Made by a program: the position numbers and the translations under genes. From Moritella dasanensis ArB 0140 (lineage in GTDB: Bacteria; Pseudomonadota; Gammaproteobacteria; Enterobacterales; Moritellaceae), in contig NZ_AKXQ01000007.1 in the NCBI RefSeq assembly GCF_000276805.1, positions 124,001-188,000 of the forward strand: DNA of 64,000 bases, written 5' to 3'. Positions 26,057-35,452 of this stretch are shown here, one piece after another. The notes beneath the pieces are model-generated. The model had not been told where the DNA came from. It was given only the letters and a program-made list of their open reading frames with translations, and searched no databases. Every line of letters begins with the position of its first letter. Positions within the stretch are counted from its first letter, which is position 1.

Positions 26057-26391
26057 GTGTTGTTTTTATTATTCATCGTGCGCCTTAAAAATAAATAGCT
26101 ATAACGATTTGTGTGAGCTAACCATGCGATTTACAGCAAGTTTTCAAGTTAAAATGGCAACCACTCAATTTGAGTAATTATTCGATACGAACAACTAGTA
26201 AACGTCAAAGTTTTGAGTGAAAGTACTATGAAGTAGATATTGATTGGAAGTTTGTGTTTGATCACACTTTTAGACATCTAACTCTAATTTCACCCTATCA
26301 TTATTGAACTTTTTCGTAATCGCGATACACTCGCGCCATAAAAAATAGCGCTGACTCATACAGAGCTGTGCACCATAAAATGGAAGTAATG
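26057..26391. other. Intergenic region upstream of ompK
   Basis: No ORF that I trust. A partial palindrome TGTGTTTGATCACA near 26255 recalls a CRP half-site arrangement, but the spacing is wrong for the consensus. The ribosome site GGAAG is at 26382-26386. Confidence 0.5.
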
Positions 26392-27198
26392 ATGAAAAAC
26401 ATTAAAAATGCAGCATTAGCTGCAACAACTCTTGCTGCTCTTTCTTGCAACGCGTTTGCGGCTGATTATTCTGATGATATCCACAAGAATGATTACAAAT
26501 GGTCTCAGTTCAACTTAATGTATGTTGTTGGTGAAAAACCAAGCGATTCTGATAGCAAAAAGCATGACTATTTAGAAATGGAATTCGGCGGCCGTTCAGG
26601 GGTTGTCGATTTATACGGTTATGTTGATGTATTTAACCTAACAAATAAAAACTCTAGTAGTTCAGATAAAAATGATGGCGCAAGCAAGTTATATATGAAA
26701 CTTGCACCACGCTTTTCACTTGATGGCATGACAGGTAAAGACTTATCTTTTGGTCCAGTTCAAGAACTATACGTAGCTACATTATTTAACTGGGGTGGCG
26801 GTCCGATTGGCGAGGATACTAATAACGCATTCGTTGGTCTAGGTTCAGATGTGATGGTACCTTGGTTAGGTAAAGTTGGTATGAACCTTTACGGTTTATA
26901 CGATGTGAATGCAACTGATTGGAACGGTTACCAATTCTCGATGAACTGGTTTAAACCTGTGATTAATTTTGATAATGGCAGCTTCATATCTTACCAAGGT
27001 TACATTGATTACCAGTTTGGTGCTGAATCAAGCGCGACTAATGTAAGTAGCGGTGGTGCGATGTACAATGGCATCTATTGGCATTCAGATCGTTACTCAG
27101 TTGGTTATGGTTTGAAAGCGTATAATGATATTTATACAATCAAATCAAGTGTAGGTAGTGGCTTTGCTCATTACTTCGCTGCAACTTACAAATTCTAA
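26392..27198 (+). CDS. ompK: Outer membrane protein OmpK (Tsx/nucleoside-channel family)
   Basis: A 12-stranded outer-membrane channel of the OmpK/Tsx family; Tsx admits nucleosides, and Vibrio OmpK also serves as a vibriophage receptor. The 268-residue product has a signal peptide with cleavage near AFA-ADYS. The sequence then runs close to Vibrio OmpK: DIHKNDYKWSQFNLM, YLEMEFGGRSGVVDLYGYVD, DLSFGPVQELYVATL, NGSFISYQGYIDYQFG and IYWHSDRYSVGYGLKAY, ending in aromatic YKF. ATG 26392 is favoured because GGAAG lies 5 nt upstream; the GTG at 26368 and ATGs at 26380 and 26389 are less suitable. Substrate is inferred from the family. Confidence 0.92.
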   Translation: MKNIKNAALAATTLAALSCNAFAADYSDDIHKNDYKWSQFNLMYVVGEKPSDSDSKKHDYLEMEFGGRSGVVDLYGYVDVFNLTNKNSSSSDKNDGASKLYMKLAPRFSLDGMTGKDLSFGPVQELYVATLFNWGGGPIGEDTNNAFVGLGSDVMVPWLGKVGMNLYGLYDVNATDWNGYQFSMNWFKPVINFDNGSFISYQGYIDYQFGAESSATNVSSGGAMYNGIYWHSDRYSVGYGLKAYNDIYTIKSSVGSGFAHYFAATYKF

Positions 27199-27223
27199 GA
27201 ACTTAATCTTAGTTTAAGTTTGT

Positions 27224-27246
27224 GGAGTCACCTCTCGCGTGGCTCC
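27224..27246 (+). terminator. Hairpin after ompK (weak terminator)
   Basis: GGAGTCAC (27224-27231) pairs with GTGGCTCC (27239-27246) with one wobble and a 7-nt loop. No good T-run follows, so termination is uncertain. Confidence 0.5.
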
Positions 27247-27549
27247 AAGTTCCCTTCAAGTTATACCTTTCCTAGTGCTACTCTGTAAGTCACTCCTTAA
27301 ATTCGTCTCACTATCGATTTGATATTATCTAATCCTACAGCCCTATAAAAATCATTTTCTTCTGTATGATTTCCATCCCCTTGAAGCCATTTAAATCATG
27401 TGTTCTATGATGTGCTTATCTATGTAACTTAACTATATAACTTAATAAGCTGAGCCTTAGTGATGCTGTTGTTAGTGATAGAAAACGTCTATATAGCATG
27501 ATTGCGAGTTGGGCTGATTTGGTAAGGTAAATTAAAGTAGGAGTATACG
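27247..27549. other. Intergenic region between ompK and the 41-codon ORF
   Basis: AT-rich DNA with no gene, repeat or regulatory motif that I can support, except the TAGGAG ribosome site at 27538-27543. Confidence 0.5.
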
Positions 27550-27675
27550 ATGATCTTTATGCAGTTAAGAACGGGGGGAGGTATAGTTAAGACTAAAGAG
27601 CCAGTGTCATCTTCATCTAGCTCTTATTGTAGCGCCGCAGATTGCGTAAACAACGTAGAGGAAAGTCGCGTTTAA
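27550..27675 (+). CDS. Possible 41-residue small protein, unknown function
   Basis: An ATG at 27550 sits 6 nt after TAGGAG (27538-27543), an excellent ribosome site for a frame otherwise too short to be listed. The product begins MIFMQLRTGGGIVKTKE, has a run of six Ser, then two Cys (YCSAADC), and ends EESRV. I recognise no family. The stop overlaps the end of the convergent DUF1097 gene by 4 bp. It has no signal peptide or membrane span. Without homologues it could be chance, but the ribosome site and the compact fit argue for a gene. Confidence 0.45.
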   Translation: MIFMQLRTGGGIVKTKEPVSSSSSSYCSAADCVNNVEESRV

Positions 27676-28136
27676 GCGTGCTGCGGCGTGGTTTTAAAAC
27701 TAACGAGCAAGGCTGTTAATTGGGTCATGCCGTAACCGAGTAAGCCACCAAGCAGTAATGGTGGAATAATAGCATGTACATCACCGGCCATGGCAAAGGT
27801 AATACAGCAGCCAATAAAAGCACCTGGGATAAAGGCGAGTTTGCTATAACTGGCTTGTAAGCACATCATGCTGGTGACGATACCTGTGAGTAGATAGCCT
27901 AATAGCGGCGTATCAACCAAGCCACTGCCAGTGATCGCCAACCAAGCCCAAAATACCCCAGATAAATTAGTGAACCAGGCCATTAATACGCCTTGAAATC
28001 CAGCTTTGGGTTGCGCAAAGTAAGTGCTGCAACTTAAAAAACCTATCCAGGTAACCAGATGAAACGTATCGGCTATACCACACCATAGCGCAGCAAGTAG
28101 ACCTGCTGAAATTGCTACTTGATAACGATTATTCAT
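27672..28136 (-). CDS. DUF1097 family inner-membrane protein (YcdZ-like)
   Basis: A 154-residue hydrophobic protein with about five membrane segments. It resembles E. coli YcdZ: WIGFLSCSTYFAQPKAGFQG, LGYLLTGIVTSMMCLQASYSKLAFIPGAFIGCC (two parts: LTGIVTSMMCLQA and FIPGAFIGCCITFA), then AGDVHAIIPPLLLGGLLGYG. The function is unknown in the family. It is divergent from rbsD across a 361-bp region that holds the RbsR-like palindrome, so it might share control, but the palindrome lies much nearer rbsD. Confidence 0.8.
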   Translation of the reverse strand: MNNRYQVAISAGLLAALWCGIADTFHLVTWIGFLSCSTYFAQPKAGFQGVLMAWFTNLSGVFWAWLAITGSGLVDTPLLGYLLTGIVTSMMCLQASYSKLAFIPGAFIGCCITFAMAGDVHAIIPPLLLGGLLGYGMTQLTALLVSFKTTPQHA

Positions 28137-28403
28137 TTTTTAGCTCTATTATATACAAATAATATTAGTGGTTAAATTACAGTATTATTAAAGCTGAAAA
28201 CTTGAACTCGATCGTAAATATGATATTAAAATAGCCATGATATTAAAATGTTATGGCGAAAATATAACCAGCTCCATTACTTCTGATATAAGTAGTTGCT
28301 TCGTAAGGATTACACCTCAATTTCAAGTGAAACCAATCCATCCGTTGTTAGATCTAACTCGCATTTTTATACTTCAGTACTAGAATTATCTTCATTTTAA
28401 ACT
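28137..28403. other. Divergent intergenic region upstream of rbs
   Basis: AT-rich DNA between the DUF1097 gene and the rbs operator. I see no ORF and no clear terminator. The promoters of both divergent units should lie here, but I could not assign -35/-10 pairs with confidence. Confidence 0.5.
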
Positions 28404-28453
28404 ATATTCAATTCATCGAAACGTTTGCGCAAACGTTTCGATGAATTGAATAT
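28404..28453. promoter_or_regulatory. 50-bp perfect palindrome, probable double RbsR operator
   Basis: The sequence is a perfect inverted repeat about the GC|GC centre at 28428/28429, 25 bp each side. It contains two LacI-family half-site pairs, CGAAACGTTTGC (28417-28428) and its mirror GCAAACGTTTCG (28429-28440). Each holds AAACGTTT, as in the known E. coli RbsR operator (CGAAACGTTTCG). It lies 44 bp before rbsD, and rbsR is at the end of this cluster. A TATATT at 28403-28408 overlaps its edge and could be a -10, which would fit repression. Confidence 0.8.
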
Positions 28454-28497
28454 TGAACACTCAGATTTAGTTATTTTCACCTTGTAAGGCGTGACCC

Positions 28498-28917
28498 ATG
28501 AAGAAAAATGCACTTATCAACGCAGACTTATCTTATTTAGTTGCAACGCTTGGACATACCAACGAGATCACCATTTGTGATGCTGGTTTACCGGTTCCCG
28601 CGTCAACGCAGCGTATCGATCTTGCGCTTATTCCGGGTGTACCAACATTCATCGCCACGGTTACAGCGATACTGGGCGAGATGCAAATTGAAGGCATCAT
28701 ACTGGCAAAAGAATTTGCAGGCGTTAGCCCTGAATTACATAGCGCCTTACTTGCTGTGATTAAACATGAAGAACAGCTAACCAATAAAACAATCGCAATC
28801 ACTTATATTAGTCACGAAGCATTTAAGCAACGAACAGAGCAAAGTAAAGCAGTTGTGCGTACCGGTGAATGCACCCCTTATGCGAATGTAATTTTTCAAT
28901 CGGGCGTGGTGTTTTAA
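28498..28917 (+). CDS. rbsD: D-ribose pyranase
   Basis: RbsD interconverts the beta-pyranose and beta-furanose forms of ribose, so that imported sugar suits RbsK. At 139 residues it is the same length as in E. coli. The catalytic His20 lies in ATLGHTNEI, followed by ICDAGLPVP, and the C-terminus TGECTPYANVIFQSGVVF has the conserved Tyr and Asn. The start follows AAGG. First gene of rbsDACBK, just behind the palindromic operator. Confidence 0.97.
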   Translation: MKKNALINADLSYLVATLGHTNEITICDAGLPVPASTQRIDLALIPGVPTFIATVTAILGEMQIEGIILAKEFAGVSPELHSALLAVIKHEEQLTNKTIAITYISHEAFKQRTEQSKAVVRTGECTPYANVIFQSGVVF

Positions 28918-28998
28918 CGCGGCTGTTTTCATTCAGCAGTGTATTGATTAAAGCAAACGTAATAACAGCTATTTATGCGGAATAAAGTAGGAACTGAC

Positions 28999-30504
28999 AT
29001 GACGCAAGCAATTTTAAAACTCAGTGGTATCGAAAAATCATTTCCAGGTGTGAAAGCATTGGATAATGCCTGTTTGAATGTATACCCAGGTAAAGTAATG
29101 GCATTACTGGGCGAAAATGGTGCCGGTAAATCGACGTTGATGAAGGTACTTACGGGTATCTATCACATGGACAAAGGGTCTATCAACTATCAAGGTAGTG
29201 ATGTGACATTTGATGGTCCACGTCATTCCCAAGAAGTCGGTATCAGTATCATTCATCAAGAACTAAACTTGATCCCTGAGTTAACGATTGCTGAAAATAT
29301 TTATTTAGGTCGCGAGACAACGAATGCGTTTGGCGGTATTAAATGGACGCAAATGTTTGCTGATGCCGATGCATTGCTACAACGCTTAAATGTAAAACAC
29401 AGTTCGCGTCAGTTATTGGGTGAACTGAGTTTAGGTGAACAGCAAATGGTGGAGATCGCCAAAGCGTTGTCATTTAAATCGCAAGTGATTGTGATGGATG
29501 AACCGACCGATGCCTTAACGGAGAGCGAAACTAAATCATTATTTAAAGTGATTAACGAACTGCGTAATGAAGGCTGCGGTATCGTTTATATCTCGCATCG
29601 CTTAAAAGAAATTTTTGAAATCTGTGATGATATTACCGTACTGCGTGATGGTAAATTTATTGCAGAAATTGCAGTGACCGATATTGATGAAGATGGCTTG
29701 ATTGAAAAGATGGTCGGCCGCCGTCTTGACGAAATTTATCCGCGTATCGATGCTAAACACGGCACCTTATGTTTGGAAGTTGAAAACATAGTGGCACCGG
29801 GTGTACGTGATGTCAGCTTCACGTTAGACCATGGTGAGATCTTAGGTATCTCAGGCTTAATGGGCGCAGGCCGAACCGAATTAATGAAAGCGATTTATGG
29901 CGCGCTACCACGCCAGTCAGGCGATGTTATTCTCGATGACAAAGTGGTGAGTCCGATCACCCCGCGTGATGGCCTGGCTAATGGTATTGCCTATATCTCT
30001 GAGGATCGTAAAGGCGATGGTCTTATTCTTGGGTTGTCAGTGAAAGAAAACATGTCTTTGTGTGCGTTAGACGCCTTATCGAAAGGTCTACAATTAGACC
30101 ACGCTAAAGAAGCAACCGCAGTAGAAGACTTCATGCGTCAGTTTAATGTTAAAACCCCGAGTCGCGATCAAATAATTGGTAACTTGTCTGGTGGTAACCA
30201 ACAGAAAGTAGCGATTGCCAAAGGCTTGATGACTCGTCCGAAAGTACTTATTTTAGATGAACCAACCCGCGGTGTGGATGTTGGCGCTAAAAAAGAGATC
30301 TACCAGTTAATCAATCAATTCAAAGCCGAAGGCATGAGTATCATTTTAGTGTCGTCAGAAATGCCGGAAGTGTTGGGCATGAGCGATCGTATTTTAGTGA
30401 TGCACGAAGGTCGGATCAGCGGTGAGTTTATGGCTGCAGACGCGAATCAAGAAAAACTGATGGCGTGTGCCGTTGGCAAAAAAATCAATGAGGCAGTGCT
30501 ATGA
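28999..30504 (+). CDS. rbsA: Ribose ABC transporter ATPase RbsA
   Basis: A tandem ATPase with two nucleotide-binding domains that powers ribose import through RbsC. Start 28999 follows AGGA by 6 nt and gives 501 residues, the same as in E. coli; the upstream ATG at 28975 lacks a good site. Domain 1 has Walker [24 protein letters not shown] and VMDEPTDAL. Domain 2 has the degenerate A-site [26 protein letters not shown] and [15 protein letters not shown]. Its stop overlaps the rbsC start by 4 bp. Confidence 0.97.
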   Translation: MTQAILKLSGIEKSFPGVKALDNACLNVYPGKVMALLGENGAGKSTLMKVLTGIYHMDKGSINYQGSDVTFDGPRHSQEVGISIIHQELNLIPELTIAENIYLGRETTNAFGGIKWTQMFADADALLQRLNVKHSSRQLLGELSLGEQQMVEIAKALSFKSQVIVMDEPTDALTESETKSLFKVINELRNEGCGIVYISHRLKEIFEICDDITVLRDGKFIAEIAVTDIDEDGLIEKMVGRRLDEIYPRIDAKHGTLCLEVENIVAPGVRDVSFTLDHGEILGISGLMGAGRTELMKAIYGALPRQSGDVILDDKVVSPITPRDGLANGIAYISEDRKGDGLILGLSVKENMSLCALDALSKGLQLDHAKEATAVEDFMRQFNVKTPSRDQIIGNLSGGNQQKVAIAKGLMTRPKVLILDEPTRGVDVGAKKEIYQLINQFKAEGMSIILVSSEMPEVLGMSDRILVMHEGRISGEFMAADANQEKLMACAVGKKINEAVL

Positions 30505-31535
30505 GCCAGAACCAAGCAGCGAATAGCAATGCGAACTCGAACTCTAATTCCAACAATAATGTAACCGGTGATGTTATGACGAAAACTTTAACCCAAAAAT
30601 TCTTTACCAAAGAATGGCTTTTTGAACAAAAATCATTAATTGCCTTAATTTTGTTGATTGTGGTGGTGTCCTTCTTGAACCCGCACTTTTTCACCATGGG
30701 CAATATTTTAAACATATTACGTCAAACATCAGTGAGCGCGATTATTGCTGTGGGCATGACCTTGGTTATTTTAACTGGTGGTATTGATTTAGGTGTTGGC
30801 TCGGTATTAGCCCTCTGTGGTGCTTTTGCAGCGTCTTTAATCGCCATGGAAGTGTCTGTGATGATTGCCGTACCTGTGGCATTGTTTGCGGGTGCAGCAT
30901 TGGGTGCCATGAGCGGTATTATTATCGCCAAAGGTAAGGTGCAAGCCTTTATCGCTACACTGGTTACCATGACATTATTACGCGGTGTGACGATGGTTTA
31001 TACTGACGGTCGCCCCATTTCAACTGGTTTTACTGATGTTGCGGATAGCTTCTCGTGGATCGGTACGGGTTACTTATTAGGTGTGCCAGTGCCAATCTGG
31101 TTAATGGTTATTGTGTTTGCATCGGTATGGTACTTACTCAACCACACACGCTTTGGTCGTTATGTTTATGCGCTTGGTGGTAATGAAGCGGCGACACGTC
31201 TATCAGGTATTAACGTAGATAAAGTGAAAATTGGTGTGTATGCGATTTGTGGTGTACTAGCTGCATTAGCGGGTCTTATTGTGACTTCACGTCTTTCATC
31301 TGCGCAACCAACAGCTGGTATGGGTTATGAGTTAGATGCGATTGCTGCGGTAGTTGTCGGTGGTACCAGTCTTGCTGGTGGTAAAGGCCGTATTATGGGC
31401 ACGTTAATTGGTGCATTGATTATCGGTTTCTTGAATAACGCCTTAAACCTATTGGATGTATCTTCATATTTCCAAATGATTGCTAAAGCTGTAGTTATAT
31501 TACTTGCAGTATTAGTCGAAACGAAAAAGAAATAG
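30501..31535 (+). CDS. rbsC: Ribose ABC transporter permease RbsC
   Basis: Inner-membrane ribose channel with about ten spans. From [18 protein letters not shown] onward it follows E. coli RbsC, including [42 protein letters not shown] (the ATPase-docking loop) and [19 protein letters not shown]. The ATG at 30501 overlaps the rbsA stop (ATGA) after GAGG. This adds about 25 residues that are an Asn/Ser run ([12 protein letters not shown]). An internal ATG at 30576 (MTKTLTQKF) would give the normal family length and also has a GGTGA site; either could be used. Confidence 0.95.
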   Translation: MSQNQAANSNANSNSNSNNNVTGDVMTKTLTQKFFTKEWLFEQKSLIALILLIVVVSFLNPHFFTMGNILNILRQTSVSAIIAVGMTLVILTGGIDLGVGSVLALCGAFAASLIAMEVSVMIAVPVALFAGAALGAMSGIIIAKGKVQAFIATLVTMTLLRGVTMVYTDGRPISTGFTDVADSFSWIGTGYLLGVPVPIWLMVIVFASVWYLLNHTRFGRYVYALGGNEAATRLSGINVDKVKIGVYAICGVLAALAGLIVTSRLSSAQPTAGMGYELDAIAAVVVGGTSLAGGKGRIMGTLIGALIIGFLNNALNLLDVSSYFQMIAKAVVILLAVLVETKKK

Positions 31536-31650
31536 ACCGAAATAAAGACAAGAATAATAACAAAAATAGTAAAACACGATAAATAATCATAACAAAACCT
31601 GTGAACCTCATACCCTATCGAGGCAGCAGAACTAACAGAAGGTATATGTA

Positions 31651-32529
31651 ATGAAAAAATTAGCAACCTTGATCTCTGCTGCTCTCGTTTCAGCATCTTT
31701 TAGTGCAACTGTGATGGCGCAAGATTCTATTGCCATGGTCGTATCGACGCTAAACAACCCTTTCTTCGTGACAATGAAAGAAGGGGCGGAAGATAAAGCT
31801 GAAGCTTTAGGTTATAAATTAATTGTGTTGGACTCGCAAAATGATCCAAGCAAAGAATTATCGAACGTTGAAGATCTAACAGTACGTGGCGTGAAAGCGA
31901 TTCTGATCAACCCAACTGATTCAGATGCCGTATCAAATGCTATCCGTATGGCTAACCGTGCTGGTATTCCGGTATTAACACTCGATCGTGGTGCAAGTCG
32001 CGGTAAAGTCGTGAGTCACATTGCCTCTGATAACGTAGCTGGTGGCGAAATGGCCGGTCAATATATCACTGATACGATTGGCGCTAATGCCAAAGTTATT
32101 CAGTTAGAAGGCATCGCTGGTACTTCTGCAGCACGTGAACGTGGTCAAGGCTTCATGCAAGCTGTTGATAAAAACAAGATGGATCTGCTCGCTAGTCAAC
32201 CAGCTGATTTTGACCGTACTAAAGGTCTTAACGTAATGGAAAACATGCTTGCTGCTAACCCTGATGTACAAGCTGTATTCGCGCAAAACGATGAAATGGC
32301 ATTAGGTGCATTACGCGCTGTGCAAGCATCGGGTAAAGACGTATTAATCGTTGGCTTTGATGGTACTAAAGACGGTATCGCTGCGGTTAATCGCGGTATT
32401 TTAGGCGCGACTATTGCACAGCAACCTGGATTAATCGGTGCGCTGGGTGTTGAAGCTGCTGATAAAGTACTTAAAGGTTTACCGGTAGAAAAAAGTATCG
32501 CGGTACCACTTAAAGTTATCACCAAGTAA
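31651..32529 (+). CDS. rbsB: Ribose ABC transporter substrate-binding protein RbsB
   Basis: Periplasmic D-ribose receptor, also a chemotaxis ligand carrier in enterics. The product is 292 residues with a Sec signal peptide (cleavage near VMA-QDS). It contains [64 protein letters not shown] and [14 protein letters not shown], the ribose-contacting loops of the family. AGAAGG lies 8 nt before the ATG. A terminator-like hairpin separates it from rbsK. Confidence 0.97.
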   Translation: MKKLATLISAALVSASFSATVMAQDSIAMVVSTLNNPFFVTMKEGAEDKAEALGYKLIVLDSQNDPSKELSNVEDLTVRGVKAILINPTDSDAVSNAIRMANRAGIPVLTLDRGASRGKVVSHIASDNVAGGEMAGQYITDTIGANAKVIQLEGIAGTSAARERGQGFMQAVDKNKMDLLASQPADFDRTKGLNVMENMLAANPDVQAVFAQNDEMALGALRAVQASGKDVLIVGFDGTKDGIAAVNRGILGATIAQQPGLIGALGVEAADKVLKGLPVEKSIAVPLKVITK

Positions 32530-32536
32530 TAATGTA

Positions 32537-32575
32537 GCAGGGGATAGCGCGCGTCGTTATCCTCTGCCTATTTTT
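32537..32575 (+). terminator. Hairpin with T-run between rbsB and rbsK
   Basis: GCAGGGGATA (32537-32546) pairs with TATCCTCTGC (32558-32567) with one wobble, followed by CTATTTTT. It probably terminates part of the transcripts, giving less RbsK and RbsR than RbsB. Confidence 0.7.
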
Positions 32576-32595
32576 CAATTCAACATATGAAAAAT

Positions 32596-32639
32596 ATGAC
32601 TTAATAGTATGTGCATTAACTATCGTGCGATTAAGTCAT
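32596..32639. promoter_or_regulatory. Second inverted repeat between rbsB and rbsK
   Basis: ATGACTTAAT (32596-32605) and ATTAAGTCAT (32630-32639) form a perfect 10-bp inverted repeat over 24 nt, 39 bp before rbsK. It could be a further RNA hairpin or a protein site; nothing decides between them. Confidence 0.45.
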
Positions 32640-32677
32640 GTTTTATTCTCTCCAGTTACAAGTATTAAGGCTTCTTT

Positions 32678-33598
32678 ATGAATAAGTTAGTTGTGTTAGG
32701 CAGCGTCAACGCTGATCATGTTTTACAAGTGGCTTCTTTCCCGCGTCCAGGCGAAACGTTACTCGGGCATAGCTATGCTGTGATCCCTGGCGGTAAAGGT
32801 GCGAATCAGGCTGTTGCCGCTGCACGTTTAGGTGCTGAAATTGCGTTTATCGCTTGTGTTGGTGATGACAGCTTTGGATCGAATATGATTATCGAATTTG
32901 ACCGTGACGGTATTAATACCCAAGCGGTCATGACGGAACAAGGTACGCCAACCGGTATCGCCATGATCCAAGTGGCAGCAACCGGTGAAAATAGCATTTG
33001 TATCTCGGCTGAAGCCAACGCTTGTTTAACCCCAGAGCGTCTAGCGCCACACCGTGAATTAATCACGCAAGCTGATACACTATTGATGCAATTAGAAACA
33101 CCGATTGCAACTATCACCCAAGCCGCTAGAATAGCTAAACAAGCGGGAACACGTGTAGTATTAAATCCTGCACCTGCACAGCCATTAACAGATGAATTAT
33201 TATCGCTGGTTGACTTGATCACCCCCAATGAGACCGAAGCGGAATTGTTGACGGCGATTAAAGTAACAGATATGGCATCGGCGCAAGTCGCTGCGGATGT
33301 ATTGCATGCTAAAGGCATTAGCGAAGTGATGATCACGTTAGGCAGTCAAGGCGTATGGATCAGCAAGGCTGGCACGGGTAAACAAGTAAAAGGTTTCCGT
33401 GTTGAAGCTGTTGATACCACCGCGGCAGGTGATACGTTTAATGGTGGACTGTTAGCTGGCCTGCAAGCTGGGTTAGCATTAGATGACGCGATTATTTTTG
33501 CCCATGCAGCCGCTGCAATTTCTGTTACCCGTGTTGGTGCGCAAACATCGATCCCAAGCAAAGCGGAAGTTACAGCGTTTTTAGCGTTACAAGATTAG
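32678..33598 (+). CDS. rbsK: Ribokinase
   Basis: It phosphorylates D-ribose to ribose 5-phosphate (PfkB family). At 306 residues it shows GSVNADHVLQV at the N-terminus, the ribose-binding GGKGANQAVAAARLG near residue 38, NPAPAQPL, TPNETEAELL, and the C-terminal anion hole with catalytic Asp in VDTTAAGDTFNGG. Start follows TAAGG. It is downstream of the rbsB hairpin and upstream of rbsR. Confidence 0.97.
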   Translation: MNKLVVLGSVNADHVLQVASFPRPGETLLGHSYAVIPGGKGANQAVAAARLGAEIAFIACVGDDSFGSNMIIEFDRDGINTQAVMTEQGTPTGIAMIQVAATGENSICISAEANACLTPERLAPHRELITQADTLLMQLETPIATITQAARIAKQAGTRVVLNPAPAQPLTDELLSLVDLITPNETEAELLTAIKVTDMASAQVAADVLHAKGISEVMITLGSQGVWISKAGTGKQVKGFRVEAVDTTAAGDTFNGGLLAGLQAGLALDDAIIFAHAAAAISVTRVGAQTSIPSKAEVTAFLALQD

Positions 33599-33698
33599 CG
33601 TAAGGACTGGTAGCGAGTATTGCGCTGCCTTATTTACACAATTTTTTATTTAATAACCTTCTAATTTCTTTATACAAGATGATGGACAATATTAGCCA

Positions 33699-34703
33699 AT
33701 GGCAACAATTAAAGACGTAGCAAGACATGCGGGCGTATCCACGTCAACGGTGAGTCATGTATTAAACAATACACGCTATGTTAGTGAAGATGTGTCTGCG
33801 CGGGTAAAAACCGCGGTTGATGAGTTGCGTTATGCACCGTCGGCATTAGCACGTAGTCTTAAAGTCCAGAATACCAAAACCTTTGGTATGTTAGTCACCA
33901 CCTCAACCAATCCCTTCTTTGGTGAAGTATTGAAAGGTGTTGAGCGCCGTTGCTATGAACATGGTTATACGCTTATTCTCTGTAATACCGAAGGTGATAT
34001 AGCCCGTATGCACGCCAACCTTGATACGTTGTTACAGAAGCGTGTCGATGGACTCATGTTGATGTGCAGTGAAGTTGAAAGCCAAGGTTTTAATCTGTTT
34101 GAACGTCATAAACCAGTACCGACAGTGGTGATGGATTGGGGCCCAACTAATTTTTCGTGCGATAAGATCCAAGATAACTCCCATCGTGGTGGTTATATGG
34201 CTACTCAGCATTTGATTGCTAAAGGCCATACTGACATTGGCTGTATTACCGGTGTATTAGATAAGCTAACTGCACAGCAACGTTTTGCTGGTTTTACCCA
34301 AGCAATGGAAGAAGCGGGTTTGGCGATAAATCCGAACTGGGTGACCGCGGGTAACTTTGAATGTGAAGGTGGAGAAAAAGCCTTTGCTGAAATGGTTGCC
34401 AATGGTCCATTACCAACAGCGCTCTTTGTCTGCAATGACATGATGGCGATGAGCGTGATTAATAGCGCCAGTAAGCTGGGTATCTCGGTACCGCAAGATC
34501 TGTCTATTATTGGTTACGATGACATTAAGTTGGCGAAATACATTACCCCGTCATTAACCACTATTCACCAGCCTAAACATCGTTTAGGGCAAAAAGCAGT
34601 GGATATGTTGCTCGAAAAAATTAACAACAAGTCTGAAATTAATCAGATCATCGAATTAGAGCCTACCTTGGTTGAGCGAGATAGCGTTAAAGCATTGAAT
34701 TAG
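33699..34703 (+). CDS. rbsR: Ribose operon repressor RbsR (LacI family)
   Basis: A LacI/GalR repressor that releases rbs promoters when ribose is bound. The N-terminal helix-turn-helix and hinge read TIKDVARHAGVSTSTVSHVL to RYAPSALARSLK, close to E. coli RbsR; the effector domain has STNPFFGEVLKGVERRCYE, CNTEGDIARM, MDWGP and the end LTTIHQPKHRLGQKAVDMLL. Length 334 (E. coli 330). The palindrome at 28404-28453 holds its expected recognition sequence. It is last in rbsDACBKR and followed by a terminator. Confidence 0.96.
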   Translation: MATIKDVARHAGVSTSTVSHVLNNTRYVSEDVSARVKTAVDELRYAPSALARSLKVQNTKTFGMLVTTSTNPFFGEVLKGVERRCYEHGYTLILCNTEGDIARMHANLDTLLQKRVDGLMLMCSEVESQGFNLFERHKPVPTVVMDWGPTNFSCDKIQDNSHRGGYMATQHLIAKGHTDIGCITGVLDKLTAQQRFAGFTQAMEEAGLAINPNWVTAGNFECEGGEKAFAEMVANGPLPTALFVCNDMMAMSVINSASKLGISVPQDLSIIGYDDIKLAKYITPSLTTIHQPKHRLGQKAVDMLLEKINNKSEINQIIELEPTLVERDSVKALN

Positions 34704-34729
34704 TGCCTGTGAATTACAGATCATAAAGA

Positions 34730-34764
34730 AAGCCTATTGAGATAAATACTCAGTAGGCTTTTTT
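34730..34764 (+). terminator. Terminator of the rbs operon
   Basis: AAGCCTATTGAG (34730-34741) pairs with CTCAGTAGGCTT (34749-34760) with one wobble and a 7-nt loop; six T follow. Confidence 0.92.
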
Positions 34765-34853
34765 GTGTCTGTAACAAAACAATGCATGACGACTCATCGC
34801 TGGTATTTAACATGCTATGTATTGATTACATTTAGTGAACTTAAGGTGAGTTT

Positions 34854-35156
34854 ATGCAATTAAAGTATCTCGGATTAATGTGTGTCACGTTACTGTCTTT
34901 TTCGTCACTATCTTATGCCAAAGCTGAGGACTTCTTTCGTCTTAGCGGTGGAGGGTTATTGATTAGCGGTATTGAAATGCAATATGCAGAAGTGATGACA
35001 TTGATCAGCAAAGAAAAATCGTCGGAGCAGATTGGACGTAATCATTATATTTTGAATGCGTCTGTTGGTGGTCAATTTGATGTGCAGTTCACATTTAAAC
35101 ACGGGAAATTAACTGAGATTACGACGAAGCAGATGGGACGTGTAGACCAATATTAG
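34854..35156 (+). CDS. Small secreted protein, unknown function
   Basis: A 100-residue product with a clear Sec signal peptide (LGLMCVTLLSFSSLSYA, cleavage near AKA-ED). The mature part of about 75 residues is mixed charge, with FRLSGGGLLISGIEMQYAE and NASVGGQFDVQFTFKHGKLT, and no Cys. I recognise no family. The ribosome site AAGGTGAG is strong. It stands alone between the rbs terminator and the porin gene, so context gives no clue beyond an envelope location. Confidence 0.75.
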   Translation: MQLKYLGLMCVTLLSFSSLSYAKAEDFFRLSGGGLLISGIEMQYAEVMTLISKEKSSEQIGRNHYILNASVGGQFDVQFTFKHGKLTEITTKQMGRVDQY

Positions 35157-35452
35157 ACTCAACTTATGTTGTATTTACGTTATTAATTACAGTGAAATAG
35201 ATTATTATATGGAATTTGAAGTTGTTCGTAGAGTGTATTTGCTGCTTAAGTCTTATTCAGCTAACTAATACACTGACAGTGATCAAGGTAAAGTATCGTA
35301 ATTACAGTAGAATAAACTTACTATCTACAATTAAGTATGATAAAAATGTTTATGGTCCTCTGTGTGTATAAATTTGGCCTTAATCTGCGATTTAAACATA
35401 TTGGGATATCAACATCAACATCATTATCAACTCAAGCAAAATGGAACTGTTC

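Noticed and set aside
26240-26270. CRP site upstream of ompK
   Set aside because: TGTG and CACA are present but six bases apart instead of eight, and the inner A/T of the pentamers do not both fit.
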